From Acinetobacter brisouioides (GTDB lineage Bacteria > Pseudomonadota > Gammaproteobacteria > Pseudomonadales > Moraxellaceae), in assembly GCF_004331075.1 (NCBI RefSeq), contig NZ_SJNX01000002.1, positions 248,001 to 312,000 of the forward strand: a DNA stretch of 64,000 bases, read 5' to 3'. The position numbers and the translations under genes were made by a program. Below are positions 48,119 through 57,137 of this stretch, in pieces; positions within the stretch are counted from its first letter, which is position 1; each line of letters begins with the position of its first letter. Below the pieces are notes generated by a model. It saw nothing but the letters and a program-made list of their open reading frames with translations. It did no database searches and had not been told where the DNA came from.

Positions 48119-50548
48119 ATGATTACAGGGTTTATGTCGGATAGCTTATCACTTTTTATGAAGTCACAACGCGGTCTTGGTTTATTTCCCCTGATTTTTT
48201 GTATTGTTGTTATCGCAGGATTTCTCGCCTTTAGCGCGTATGTTATTCATATTGATAGTGTTATTCGAAAGAAATTTGAAGGTCAACGCTGGGATATTCC
48301 AGCCAAAGTATATGCACGCCCTTTAGAAGTATACAATCAGGCACCTGTAAATGAACCTGATTTTCTACAAGAGCTAGGAATGCTGGGTTATAAAAAAGCC
48401 GATGGTTATACTCAACCAGGTAGTTATGTACTGAATGGTAATAGCGTTTATGTACATACTCGTGGCTTTGACTTTGGTGATAGTAACGAACCTGAGCAAG
48501 TATTGCATATTACCTTTGGCGATGACCAAATGCAGGACGTGCGCACAACCAAGCCATCAAGTACAGGAATGACTCGCCTCGAACCGTTATTGATTGGTGG
48601 AATCTATCCGCAACATAACGAAGACCGCGTCCTCATCAAGCTAAAAAATGTACCCAAGCCTCTCATTGATGCGCTGGTTTCGACAGAAGATCGTAATTTT
48701 TATGAGCATCATGGGATTTCGATTCGTGGTACTGCTCGTGCAATTGTCAGTAACATTACAGGCGGTAAACGTCAGGGTGGATCAACACTCACCCAGCAGT
48801 TGGTAAAAAACTTCTACTTATCTCCAGAAAAAACCTTAAAGCGTAAGGTCAATGAAGCCTTAATGTCTATATTGCTGGAAATGCACTACAACAAAGATGA
48901 AATTCTAGAAGCATATTTAAATGAAGTGCATCTGGGGCAAAATGGTAACTATTCTATCAATGGTTATGGTTTAGCCTCACAGTTTTATTTTGGTCTACCT
49001 TTAGGTGAACTGAATATTGCTCAACAAGCTTATTTGGTTGGTTTGGTACAAGGACCATCTTTATATAATCCTTGGCGCAATCCTGAAGGTGCAAAAAACC
49101 GTCGTGATACCGTTTTGCACAACATGCTGGTGATGGGCTATCTAACTCAAGCGCAATATGAACAAGAAAGCGCTCGCCCACTTGGTGTCGTGGCAAAACC
49201 TGCCTTGGGCCCAACTCGCTTCCCAGACTTTATGGATATTGTGCGCCGTCAACTACGCAGTGAATACCAAGAATCTGACCTGACCAATCAGGGCTTACGT
49301 ATTTTCACCACGCTTGACCCGATTGCACAAACCAAAGTTCAAAGCAGCTTTAAAGATACCGTAGACAATCTGTCAAAACGTAATCCTCGTGTGTTAGCCG
49401 ATTTACAAGGTGCAGTACTGATTCAGCGCCCAGACAATGGCGAACTGGTTGCAGCTGTGGGTTCAACACAAAACTTTACTGGCTTTAACCGTACCATTGA
49501 TGCCAAACGCCAAGTTGGTTCATTACTCAAGCCTGTGATTTATCTCAGTGCAATTGAATCGGGCCGTTATAACTGGGCATCCGCGATTCAAGACAATTCT
49601 ATTAGCATTCCAACTCAAGGGAAGGCTTGGACACCTAAAAACTATGATGGTGGTGAGCATGGTATGGTGCCGATGGTACAGGCCTTACAACATTCTTATA
49701 ACCTTGCGGCTGTACGTTTAGGACAAGAATTTGGGATTCCAACATTCACCAATCAGTTACGCAAATTTGGTGTGACCAGTGATATTCCATCTTACCAATC
49801 TGTTTTCTTGGGTGCAGTTAACTTGTCTCCAATGGAAGTTTTAGGTCTTTACAACAACTTTGCAACAGGTGGTTTTAAATACCCAACCAAAGCCATTCGC
49901 TCAGTTGTTGACCAAAATGGTAGAACGCTCAACCGTTATGGTTTAGAAGTTCAGCAAACTGTTGATCCAGCAGCAGCCTATGTTCTGAACTATGGTTTAC
50001 AGCAAGTCATGAACAACGGTACAGGTAAAGCAGCGTATAGCAGTTTGCCATCTAGTCTAAAACTGGCGGGTAAATCGGGAACAACCAATGACACCCGTGA
50101 TTCATGGTTTGCAGGCTATTCAGGCAATTATTTAACAGTCGTATGGCTAGGTCTAGACAACAACAAAGTGACAGGCTTAACAGGGTCTTCTGGCGCACTT
50201 CCAGTATGGATTAATGTCATGAAACAGTTACGCCAGCAACCTGTCAATATCAAACAACCTAACAATGTTCAGTGGCAATGGGTTGATACACGTTCAGGGC
50301 GCTTGTCAGGAGCCAATTGCTCAGGTTCGATGTATATTCCATTACTTGCAGATCACCTGCCTGAACATGGAGGTAGCTGCGGGTTTTCAAATCATCAAGC
50401 ACCTACTGATGAAGCTAGTGCATCTGCACCAGCTACAAGCGCAACCAGCCCAGATAATCTCGAAAACCTGATTCGGGAAAGTAACAATAGCGACACTAAC
50501 TCCAATACACCAACACGCGTCATTTCAAGCGGCAGTTACGAACAGTAA
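48119..50548 (+). CDS. mrcB: Penicillin-binding protein 1B (glycosyltransferase/transpeptidase)
   Basis: This 809-residue bifunctional synthase polymerises and cross-links peptidoglycan. It has an N-terminal membrane helix (about 19-42), a UB2H-like region with KKFEGQRWDIPAKVYARP, and the GT51 domain with the catalytic Glu in STEDRNFYEHHG and RQGGSTLTQQLVKN. The transpeptidase has the serine motif SLLK in RQVGSLLKPVI, SYN in QHSYNLAAVR and KSGT in AGKSGTTND. The start is uncertain: ATGs at 48134 and 48158 are in frame and the last would give the usual family length (796 aa). The LpoP-like activator gene follows. Confidence 0.95.
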   Translation: MITGFMSDSLSLFMKSQRGLGLFPLIFCIVVIAGFLAFSAYVIHIDSVIRKKFEGQRWDIPAKVYARPLEVYNQAPVNEPDFLQELGMLGYKKADGYTQPGSYVLNGNSVYVHTRGFDFGDSNEPEQVLHITFGDDQMQDVRTTKPSSTGMTRLEPLLIGGIYPQHNEDRVLIKLKNVPKPLIDALVSTEDRNFYEHHGISIRGTARAIVSNITGGKRQGGSTLTQQLVKNFYLSPEKTLKRKVNEALMSILLEMHYNKDEILEAYLNEVHLGQNGNYSINGYGLASQFYFGLPLGELNIAQQAYLVGLVQGPSLYNPWRNPEGAKNRRDTVLHNMLVMGYLTQAQYEQESARPLGVVAKPALGPTRFPDFMDIVRRQLRSEYQESDLTNQGLRIFTTLDPIAQTKVQSSFKDTVDNLSKRNPRVLADLQGAVLIQRPDNGELVAAVGSTQNFTGFNRTIDAKRQVGSLLKPVIYLSAIESGRYNWASAIQDNSISIPTQGKAWTPKNYDGGEHGMVPMVQALQHSYNLAAVRLGQEFGIPTFTNQLRKFGVTSDIPSYQSVFLGAVNLSPMEVLGLYNNFATGGFKYPTKAIRSVVDQNGRTLNRYGLEVQQTVDPAAAYVLNYGLQQVMNNGTGKAAYSSLPSSLKLAGKSGTTNDTRDSWFAGYSGNYLTVVWLGLDNNKVTGLTGSSGALPVWINVMKQLRQQPVNIKQPNNVQWQWVDTRSGRLSGANCSGSMYIPLLADHLPEHGGSCGFSNHQAPTDEASASAPATSATSPDNLENLIRESNNSDTNSNTPTRVISSGSYEQ

Positions 50549-50556
50549 TTTCATCT

Positions 50557-50594
50557 TTGGGCAATAGTCATTACTATTGCCCAATTCTTTTTTA
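50557..50594 (+). terminator. Terminator/attenuator between mrcB and the lpoP-like gene
   Basis: A perfect 12-bp stem (TTGGGCAATAGT / ACTATTGCCCAA) with loop CATT is followed by TTC and a seven-T run. It lies 8 nt after the mrcB stop and 28 nt before the next start, so it may uncouple or attenuate the downstream gene. Confidence 0.8.
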
Positions 50595-50621
50595 AAGTAT
50601 CTAGATGGAGAACTCTCGCGA

Positions 50622-51185
50622 ATGCATTTAAAACTGATCAGTAGTTGTGTATTAAGTTTGAGTCTGATCGGCTGTAGCCAACTGACACAACAGCCCCAAT
50701 CTAAGCATCAACGAAGCACTCCACCGACAGAGAAAAAAACCACCCAACATTCTCACGCCAATGGCGTTCAGATTACACCTTATCACGTTCCTGAAATTAA
50801 ACGTGAATCTATACCTGTAAAAAACCATTCTGTTCATCCACAACCTGCTGCAACTCCAGATGGTTCAGAAAAACCCGTTTTTCGTCAGCTCATTCAACAA
50901 GCGCGACAAGCTTTGCAACAAAACAATCTAACCAAGGCTGAACATTTGGCATTGCAGGCACAGCGTATTTCACCGCAAGCGGCACAAAGTTATGTGATCT
51001 TGGCACAAATAGCTCAGAAACAACGTAACTATAATCATGCAGAGGCTTTGCTACAACGCGGTCTAAGTTTGGCAAATGACAATGCGACCAAGAAGCAGCT
51101 TTGGCTGATTCGCTTGCAGATCGCACAGACTCAGCATAACCAAAATGCTATTCAACAAGCCAAACGTGCTTTACAGCAATTCTAA
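50622..51185 (+). CDS. TPR lipoprotein, LpoP-like PBP1b activator
   Basis: The 187-residue protein has a lipoprotein signal with lipobox LIGC (Cys18). A Gln-, Pro- and His-rich linker of about 70 residues follows, then a tetratricopeptide-type helical domain (about 95-185; QARQALQQNNLTKAEHLALQAQ, YNHAEALLQRGLSLA). In Pseudomonas aeruginosa LpoP, a TPR outer-membrane lipoprotein encoded next to PBP1b, stimulates that synthase. Location, architecture and linker all fit that role here. The ATG at 50622 has GGAGA upstream; the frame is open 45 bp further. Confidence 0.78.
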   Translation: MHLKLISSCVLSLSLIGCSQLTQQPQSKHQRSTPPTEKKTTQHSHANGVQITPYHVPEIKRESIPVKNHSVHPQPAATPDGSEKPVFRQLIQQARQALQQNNLTKAEHLALQAQRISPQAAQSYVILAQIAQKQRNYNHAEALLQRGLSLANDNATKKQLWLIRLQIAQTQHNQNAIQQAKRALQQF

Positions 51186-52078
51186 ACTTGAGAAATACCT
51201 GCAATTCCATAAGCAGCATGTTGCTGGGCAATTGCTAAATCCTCAGCTTTAAGCCCACCCAAAGCAATCACGGGTAAATCAACCTGTTCTGCCCAGTTCT
51301 GAAATTGTACCCAGCCTAATCCTGTGGCTTCAGGGTGCGTTGCTGTAGCCAATACTGGGCTGAGTAACGCTGCATCACAACCAATCTGCTGAGCATGTTT
51401 TAAACTATGCAAATCATGACAGGCTGCCAAATAGCATTGCCCTACTCGCAGTTCGCCTTGCTGAGTTGCCAAAAGTTGTGACTGTTTGAGATGAATGGCG
51501 GCGAGTTGATGTTGTTGCTCAAGGCTCAACTGTGCTGCCAAGGTTTGATTAAGAATTAACTTGCCTAATTGTTCTGCTGGTAAACTTTTAATACTTTCCA
51601 ATTCGGGCTGCTGTTCAGGGCGATAATAAATTGCTTGCCCCTCAGTCAAACTGGCAAGTTCCTGTAACTGAGTCCGAATTTTAATTTGCTGTGGAAACAA
51701 CAAACGTTGGATTAATGCACGATTGGCTTTAGGGAAATTCAATGTCGCCAACTCAGAACGCGAATACCATTGCCACGGTTGCTGAATCTGCGTTAACAAT
51801 GCTTCAGGCACATAACTGAAAAACACATGTAACTGCACGATAATATCGTCATATTCATGCTGAATTTTCTCAAATGGATGCCAGTCTACAAGGTCAATTC
51901 CGACTTCTTCTAGCACTTCACGGCGACATGCTTGCTGTGCAGTTTCACCTTGTTCAAATTTACCTCCAGGAAATTCTGCTTTATTCCCCTGATGCTGGTT
52001 TGCATCACGCCACCCCACCAAAACTCGTGTTTTAGAAAATAATAATCCAATAGCAACATCTACGTGGGATTTTTGCAT
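51182..52078 (-). CDS. Nudix hydrolase fused to a ThiE-like domain
   Basis: The 298-residue protein starts with a MutT-like Nudix domain (about 1-130). The Nudix box reads GGKFEQGETAQQACRREVLEEVGI (abbreviated), preceded by AEFPGGK. From about 190 to the end a thiamine-phosphate-synthase-like TIM barrel follows, with YLAACHDLHSLKHAQQIGCDAALLSPV (abbreviated) and LPVIALGGLKAEDLAIA. The fusion is common in gammaproteobacteria. The Nudix half should hydrolyse oxidised nucleotides such as 8-oxo-dGTP; the role of the second half is unclear. The ATG at 52078 has AAGGAG just upstream. Its end overlaps the lpoP-like gene end by 4 bp (convergent). Confidence 0.88.
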   Translation of the reverse strand: MQKSHVDVAIGLLFSKTRVLVGWRDANQHQGNKAEFPGGKFEQGETAQQACRREVLEEVGIDLVDWHPFEKIQHEYDDIIVQLHVFFSYVPEALLTQIQQPWQWYSRSELATLNFPKANRALIQRLLFPQQIKIRTQLQELASLTEGQAIYYRPEQQPELESIKSLPAEQLGKLILNQTLAAQLSLEQQHQLAAIHLKQSQLLATQQGELRVGQCYLAACHDLHSLKHAQQIGCDAALLSPVLATATHPEATGLGWVQFQNWAEQVDLPVIALGGLKAEDLAIAQQHAAYGIAGISQV

Positions 52079-52161
52079 CACTGCTCCTTTGTACACTTCA
52101 TCATGCTTAACCTTGACACTGAGCATGTTACAAAGTTTTTACTTAGAGTACTAAATTTTCG

Positions 52162-52194
52162 TTGACAGTTTTACTTGATAATAATTATCATTTA
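52162..52194 (+). promoter_or_regulatory. Fur box overlapping the hemP promoter
   Basis: A TTGACA (52162-52167) is followed by GATAATAATTATCATTT (52177-52193), which matches 15 of the positions of the classic Fur box GATAATGATAATCATTATC and covers the likely -10 region (AATTAT). Iron-loaded Fur would block transcription. Confidence 0.75.
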
Positions 52195-52227
52195 AAGCAC
52201 CAATTAACACCACGAGAACACAATAAC

Positions 52228-52398
52228 ATGAACGCACCATTTAACTTATTTACTCGTCATACCGATACAGCTCAATCTTTACCGATGCTTCATTCCAATA
52301 ATTTATTTGCACTCGGGCGTGAAATTCGCATTATGCACGCAGGAGAAGAATATCGCTTGCGCCTGACCCGCAATAATCGACTTATTCTCACCAAATAA
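52228..52398 (+). CDS. hemP: Hemin uptake protein HemP
   Basis: The 56-residue protein ends with LFALGREIRIMHAGEEYRLR and LTRNNRLILTK, the HemP signature (RLRLTRxNKLILTK). HemP proteins are small Fur-regulated factors needed for heme-receptor expression or uptake in several bacteria. A Fur box covers its promoter. The frame is open to 52162, but the ATG at 52228 starts the conserved protein and lies downstream of the promoter. No heme receptor gene follows here. Confidence 0.9.
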   Translation: MNAPFNLFTRHTDTAQSLPMLHSNNLFALGREIRIMHAGEEYRLRLTRNNRLILTK

Positions 52399-52439
52399 TA
52401 AGACTGTTGAAAATAGCGGTGTTTATCATAAACGTGGAG

Positions 52440-52475
52440 AAAAGCAGCACATTCAAGCACTGTGCTGCTTTTTTA
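52440..52475 (+). terminator. Intrinsic terminator of hemP
   Basis: The stem AAAAGCAGCAC / GTGCTGCTTTT with an 11-nt loop runs into Ts, 41 nt after the hemP stop. The next 220 bp up to the GspE-like gene end are AT-rich with nothing recognisable. Confidence 0.82.
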
Positions 52476-52695
52476 CTGGAGCAATTATATGCTCACAGGT
52501 AATTTATTACATTCAGGATTTAAAAACGACTATAAGATTTTTATGATCAGAAACCCTAGATTCAACTCAAAAAATCACTATAAATTCAAAATTTTAAATT
52601 ATTTCTTAATCTAAATTCTTGATAAATGCACTGATTCTACTGCAATCGCAACAAAACCAGATCATTTGAATTTTGAGATGAAGACTCTGCCAAAA

Positions 52696-54477
52696 TTAAC
52701 TTAATGGCACAACCCGCAGCACTTCTTCAAGCGACGTTACACCCGCCATGATTTTACGCGCACCCGCGATACGAAGAGGTTCAATTCCCTCTTTTTTTGA
52801 CTGAAAGCGCAAGGCATTTAAAGATACATTTTCACTGATCATTTGTTTGAGTTGGAGACTAATCGGCATAAACTCATAAATTCCGATGCGCCCTTTATAG
52901 CCTGTATAACGACAGGCTTCACAGCCAACAGGCATATAAGCCGTTTGTGGCACATCAACCGTGTAGTCCGTCGTGAGGTGCATCCATTGTTGTTCATTAA
53001 TCGGTGCATTCTGCTTGCACTGCGGGCAAAGTTTCCGCACCAGACGCTGCGCCAGCACCCCAAGCAGCGTTGCTGAAGATAAAAATGGCTGTACACCCAA
53101 ATCATGTAAACGTGTCAAACTTGAAGGTGCATCGTTGGTATGTAAAGTCGAGAGTACCAAGTGCCCTGTAAGCGCTGCCTGAATCGCCATATCGGCGGTA
53201 TCTTGGTCACGTACCTCGCCCACCATAATAATGTCAGGGTCTTGACGCATGAGTGCGCGAATTCCATCGGCAAACCCCAGCTCAATGCCATGATTGACCT
53301 GCATCTGGTTAAAACTGCCTTCAATCATTTCAATCGGATCTTCAATGGTACAGACATTAACCTCTTCGGTTGCCAGTTGTTTCAATGTTGAATACAAAGT
53401 CGTGGTTTTCCCAGAACCTGTAGGCCCTGTCACCAAAATAATGCCATGACTATGTTGGGTCAGTGCCTGCCACTGACTCAATAATTTCTGGTCAAATCCT
53501 AACTGCTCAAAATTACGTACCAACACTTCTGGGTCAAAAATACGCATCACCATTTTCTCACCGAAGGCTGTTGGTAAAGTCGCCAGACGCAACTCGGTTT
53601 CGAGACCACGTGGTGTACGGGTTTTTAAACGACCATCTTGTGGTTTACGTTTTTCGGCAACATTCATCCGCCCCAAAATTTTAATTCGGGCAATGACTGC
53701 ACCTAAAGTATTGGAAGGCATTTTATAGATGGTATGTAAAATTCCATCAATACGGAAACGCACTTTACTATGTTCGCGGCGTGGTTCAAGGTGAATATCA
53801 CTCGCGCCTTGTTCAAAGGCAAACTGTAAAATCCAGTCCACCAATTTCACAATATGCTGATCATTGGCATCGGGGTTTTGGCTAATATCTCCCAGTTGCA
53901 ATAAAGCTTCTACACCACGACCATCACGTTCGTAGTTCTGGCTTTTTTGTGATGAATGAACCGCACGACTGACTTGATAATATTCAGATAAATAACGCTG
54001 TAACTGCTCTGGGCTTAAAAAAACTCGCTGGATTTTCTTCGGCTTTAAGCCGTTTTCCAAATACCCGACCCAATCGGTTAAAAAGGGTTGATCTGTCCCA
54101 ATCAGCACTTCGGCGTCATTGACTTCAACCGCCAAAATATGATTACGGATGGCGAACTCTTGAGACATAACCTCCGTAAGCGCTGGAACATCGGCTTTGA
54201 GCGGATCAATCACATAAAATGGTAAACTGGCTTTTTCAGCGAGCCATTGACCAAGTAGACTTAGTGTCAATTTTTTCTCGGAATCTTTTTGATTGACCAA
54301 GTCAAATTGTGCAATCCATTGCAAAGGGTGCCATGCCAACTGGCTTTTGTTACGATGTGTGGTTTGTACAAGTACCTGATCCCGCTCGGTAATTATTTCA
54401 TCCCACAGCAGTTGATCTAGGCACCACGTCAAATCAATCGAATAAGAAAATTGTGTAAGTCGTTGATTTGACTGCAT
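52696..54477 (-). CDS. GspE/PilB-family secretion ATPase
   Basis: The 593-residue protein has the N-terminal MshEN-like region and the GspE core: GASDIHLEPRREHSKVRFRIDG, Walker A GPTGSGKTTTLYS, the Asp box region IEDPIE, Walker B MRQDPDIIMVGEVRD, and the His box LSTLHTNDAPS. The zinc-binding cysteine tetrad is CPQCKQ and CEACRYTGYKGR. It should power pseudopilus assembly (type II secretion) or a type IV pilus. No other secretion genes are near. Acinetobacter type II genes are known to be scattered, so this is a likely GspE, but a pilus role is not excluded. Confidence 0.88.
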   Translation of the reverse strand: MQSNQRLTQFSYSIDLTWCLDQLLWDEIITERDQVLVQTTHRNKSQLAWHPLQWIAQFDLVNQKDSEKKLTLSLLGQWLAEKASLPFYVIDPLKADVPALTEVMSQEFAIRNHILAVEVNDAEVLIGTDQPFLTDWVGYLENGLKPKKIQRVFLSPEQLQRYLSEYYQVSRAVHSSQKSQNYERDGRGVEALLQLGDISQNPDANDQHIVKLVDWILQFAFEQGASDIHLEPRREHSKVRFRIDGILHTIYKMPSNTLGAVIARIKILGRMNVAEKRKPQDGRLKTRTPRGLETELRLATLPTAFGEKMVMRIFDPEVLVRNFEQLGFDQKLLSQWQALTQHSHGIILVTGPTGSGKTTTLYSTLKQLATEEVNVCTIEDPIEMIEGSFNQMQVNHGIELGFADGIRALMRQDPDIIMVGEVRDQDTADMAIQAALTGHLVLSTLHTNDAPSSLTRLHDLGVQPFLSSATLLGVLAQRLVRKLCPQCKQNAPINEQQWMHLTTDYTVDVPQTAYMPVGCEACRYTGYKGRIGIYEFMPISLQLKQMISENVSLNALRFQSKKEGIEPLRIAGARKIMAGVTSLEEVLRVVPLS

Positions 54478-54584
54478 AGAAACCCCAAAAAAATACTGAT
54501 TATGATTTTATGTGAGCTATGTTAGCACTTTCTGCTATCGGGATTAATGATTTCCTCTGAAACTATATTTTTACAAAGTATCAT

Positions 54585-55301
54585 TCAACTTTTATATTCA
54601 ATCAGTTCCACAATCACAATTTCTGTAGCACGTACCTGAAAACGCACATCAAATTCAGCAAAATGTAGTCCATAAATTCGTTCAGGGTCATCCTGATAAG
54701 CTGGGCGTGGGTCTAATGCCAATACCTGTTCAATTTCCTGATATTGTCGTGATGAGCCTAACCCTCGCTCAGCAAGTTGTGTCCGTTGAGCAAGAGCCGT
54801 GTCTGACCAAATCACCTGCTTTAACTGAGGAGCTTGGCTGGCATAACCACTTTGCGCATCTGCAATCGCATCTGAATAGGCAATATACGGTTTAATGTCA
54901 ACAATTGGCGTACCATCGAGTAAATCTGCACCAGATACATAAACTCGCAATTGCCCATCGCGCTGTTCTACTCGTTTTAGTCGCACCACAGATAAACCGA
55001 TTTGTGCAGGTCGGTACATGCTACGTGAAGCAAATACCCCAATTTTTTGATTGCCTCCCAAACGTGGGGGACGAATCTGCGGGCGGAAACCTGCCAATGC
55101 TTTATTGTGATGAAACTGCCACAGCAACCACAAATGGCTAAATTCTTCAATGCCTGCAAAAGCAAGAATGTCGTCATATGGGGCTTGCATGACAATATAA
55201 GACTCGACATCAACCAGATTCGGCTGACGGGGGATACCAAATTTTTCTTTAAAGGGAGAATGCATTAACCCAATGACAGGAACTTGAAGCGGCGTAATCA
55301 T
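54585..55301 (-). CDS. trmO: tRNA (t6A37) methyltransferase TrmO
   Basis: TrmO methylates N6-threonylcarbamoyladenosine at position 37 of certain threonine tRNAs. The 238-residue protein has the UPF0066/YaeB family sequence: VIGLMHSPFKEKFGIPRQP, IEEFSHLWLLWQFHHN, RPPRLGGNQKIGVFASRSMYRP (abbreviated) and the C-terminal DPRPAYQDDPERIYGLHFAEFDV (abbreviated). ATG at 55301 is the natural start; the frame is open to 55322. Confidence 0.93.
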   Translation of the reverse strand: MITPLQVPVIGLMHSPFKEKFGIPRQPNLVDVESYIVMQAPYDDILAFAGIEEFSHLWLLWQFHHNKALAGFRPQIRPPRLGGNQKIGVFASRSMYRPAQIGLSVVRLKRVEQRDGQLRVYVSGADLLDGTPIVDIKPYIAYSDAIADAQSGYASQAPQLKQVIWSDTALAQRTQLAERGLGSSRQYQEIEQVLALDPRPAYQDDPERIYGLHFAEFDVRFQVRATEIVIVELIEYKS

Positions 55302-55402
55302 CACTTTTTCTGATAAACACAATTAAATATATTCAGTTTATCGGCAATCATTTTAGATTAAAATACATCTTAGTTTTTATTATACATATTGAGATTGCTT
55401 GA

Positions 55403-56182
55403 ATGGCTGCTTTTAACGTTGAACGTGTCACCCATGTTCACCATTGGAATGACACTTTATTTAGTTTTAAAACAACGCGTGATCAAAGCCTACGCTTTAA
55501 AAATGGTCAGTTTGTCATGATCGGTCTTGAAGTTAATGGCAAACCGTTAATGCGTGCCTATTCAATCGCAAGTGCCAACTACGAAGAAGAACTTGAGTTT
55601 TTCTCGATTAAAGTGCAAAACGGCCCACTGACTTCGATTTTGCAAAAAATCCAAGTGGGTGATGAAATTTTAGTTTCTAAAAAACCAACAGGAACTTTAG
55701 TTCTTGATGATTTGTTGCCAGGTAAAAACTTATACCTTCTTTCTTCAGGTACAGGTTTGGCTCCATTCTTGTCTGTTATTCGTGACCCTGAAACTTATGA
55801 ACGCTTTGAAAAAGTGATCGTCGTTCATGGCACACGTTTCATCAGCGAATTGGCTTACCAAGACTTGATTTTGAATGAACTTCCAAACAACGAATTCTTC
55901 GAAGAGTTAGGCATTAAAGATAAATTGGTCTATTACCCAACTGTCACGCGTGAACCATTCCATACTCAAGGTCGTGTCACAGCAGCGATTGAATCTGGTC
56001 AGATTTTTGAAAAAATTGGCTTGCCACGTTTCAACCCTGAAACTGACCGTGCCATGCTTTGTGGTAGCCCGCACTTCCTGAAAGATGTAGCTGCACTGCT
56101 TGACCAGCACGGTTTGAAAGAATCTCCGCGCATGGGTGAAATGGGTGACTACGTGATTGAACGTGCATTCGTAGACAAATAA
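55403..56182 (+). CDS. fpr: Ferredoxin/flavodoxin-NADP reductase
   Basis: Fpr passes electrons between NADPH and ferredoxin or flavodoxin. The 259-residue FAD protein has RAYSIASANYEEELEFFSIKV (FAD and NADP region), LSSGTGLAPFLSVI and GSPHFLKDVAALL, and ends VERAFVDK-like (YVIERAFVDK), as in bacterial subclass I FNR. Monocistronic with a terminator. Confidence 0.95.
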   Translation: MAAFNVERVTHVHHWNDTLFSFKTTRDQSLRFKNGQFVMIGLEVNGKPLMRAYSIASANYEEELEFFSIKVQNGPLTSILQKIQVGDEILVSKKPTGTLVLDDLLPGKNLYLLSSGTGLAPFLSVIRDPETYERFEKVIVVHGTRFISELAYQDLILNELPNNEFFEELGIKDKLVYYPTVTREPFHTQGRVTAAIESGQIFEKIGLPRFNPETDRAMLCGSPHFLKDVAALLDQHGLKESPRMGEMGDYVIERAFVDK

Positions 56183-56202
56183 TTTGCTGAAATCTGTCAT
56201 AA

Positions 56203-56235
56203 TAAAAAACCGAGGCTCTGTGCTTCGGTTTTTTT
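56203..56235 (+). terminator. Intrinsic terminator of fpr
   Basis: A 9-bp stem with one mismatch (AAACCGAGG / CTTCGGTTT) and 7-nt loop is followed by a T run, 20 nt after the stop codon. Confidence 0.75.
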
Positions 56236-56339
56236 ACGTGTACATATTGAAAAACCAGACTTAGCCAGTAAAAAGGCTTGTCGAGTTCACTATTTTTCTG
56301 CACAATTCTTGCCTTTGTATTTAGCATAGCCGTAGCCAA

Positions 56340-57137
56340 ATGAGTTTGCCATTCCCTCTCATCCAGCAAATAGATGCCTTATTGCCACAAACCCAGTGCG
56401 GTTTATGTGGACATCGTGATGGATGTTTGCCTTATGCCAAAGCGATTAGTGAAGGTGAAGAAGCCAACAAATGCGTACCTGGCGGTCAGCCTGTTGCCGA
56501 TGCGATTGCACAGCTTCTAAAGCGCCCTTTGCTGAAAGCCGAAGAAAGTGTATGGGACATTCAAGCCGATGGTCGACCACAGCGCATGAAAGCGATTATT
56601 CGCGAAGACGAATGTATTGGTTGTACCAAATGTATTAATGCCTGCCCTGTGGATGCAATTATTGGTAGCGGCAAACTGATGCACAGTATTTTGAGTGATT
56701 TGTGTACAGGCTGTGAACTCTGTATTCCACCATGCCCTGTCGACTGTATTGACTTGATAGAAGATACTCAGCCTTTACCAACAGCAACACAGCAAATCGA
56801 GCAGCAAGATGATTTGCGTTATCGTTATTACGCGCATATTCAACGTGAAGAACAGCGTCGCATCCAACGTAAAGGCCCTATTGTACGTGCCGCGATTGAT
56901 AGCGAATTGTTTGTCCAGTTCTCAAGTTATTTAAATAGCGTTCCGACCATTCAGCGGGCTGAAAAATCTGCTGAACAAGATTTGGTTGCCGATGCAAAAA
57001 CCACAATTGAACTGGCAAAACTACGCACACAAATTAAAAAACTGGAAAAACAGCTCAGCGTTCGGGACAACCCTGCTAAACGCGAACAGCTACAACAGCT
57101 CAATGCTCAGTTGGATGCATTACAAGGTGATGCTTAA
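56340..57137 (+). CDS. RnfB-like iron-sulfur protein, solitary, without membrane anchor
   Basis: The 265-residue protein has the RnfB cluster motif [16 protein letters not shown] near residue 18 and two ferredoxin-type 4Fe-4S motifs ([12 protein letters not shown] about 97-108 and [12 protein letters not shown] about 127-138). RnfB belongs to the Rnf/Rsx membrane electron-transport complex, but here the N-terminal membrane helix is missing and no rnfA, C, D, G or E gene follows. It ends with a long charged coiled-coil tail (about 205-262). The next gene is nth, which sits at the end of the rsx operon in E. coli, so this looks like a reduced rnf-nth locus. Confidence 0.88.
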   Translation: MSLPFPLIQQIDALLPQTQCGLCGHRDGCLPYAKAISEGEEANKCVPGGQPVADAIAQLLKRPLLKAEESVWDIQADGRPQRMKAIIREDECIGCTKCINACPVDAIIGSGKLMHSILSDLCTGCELCIPPCPVDCIDLIEDTQPLPTATQQIEQQDDLRYRYYAHIQREEQRRIQRKGPIVRAAIDSELFVQFSSYLNSVPTIQRAEKSAEQDLVADAKTTIELAKLRTQIKKLEKQLSVRDNPAKREQLQQLNAQLDALQGDA

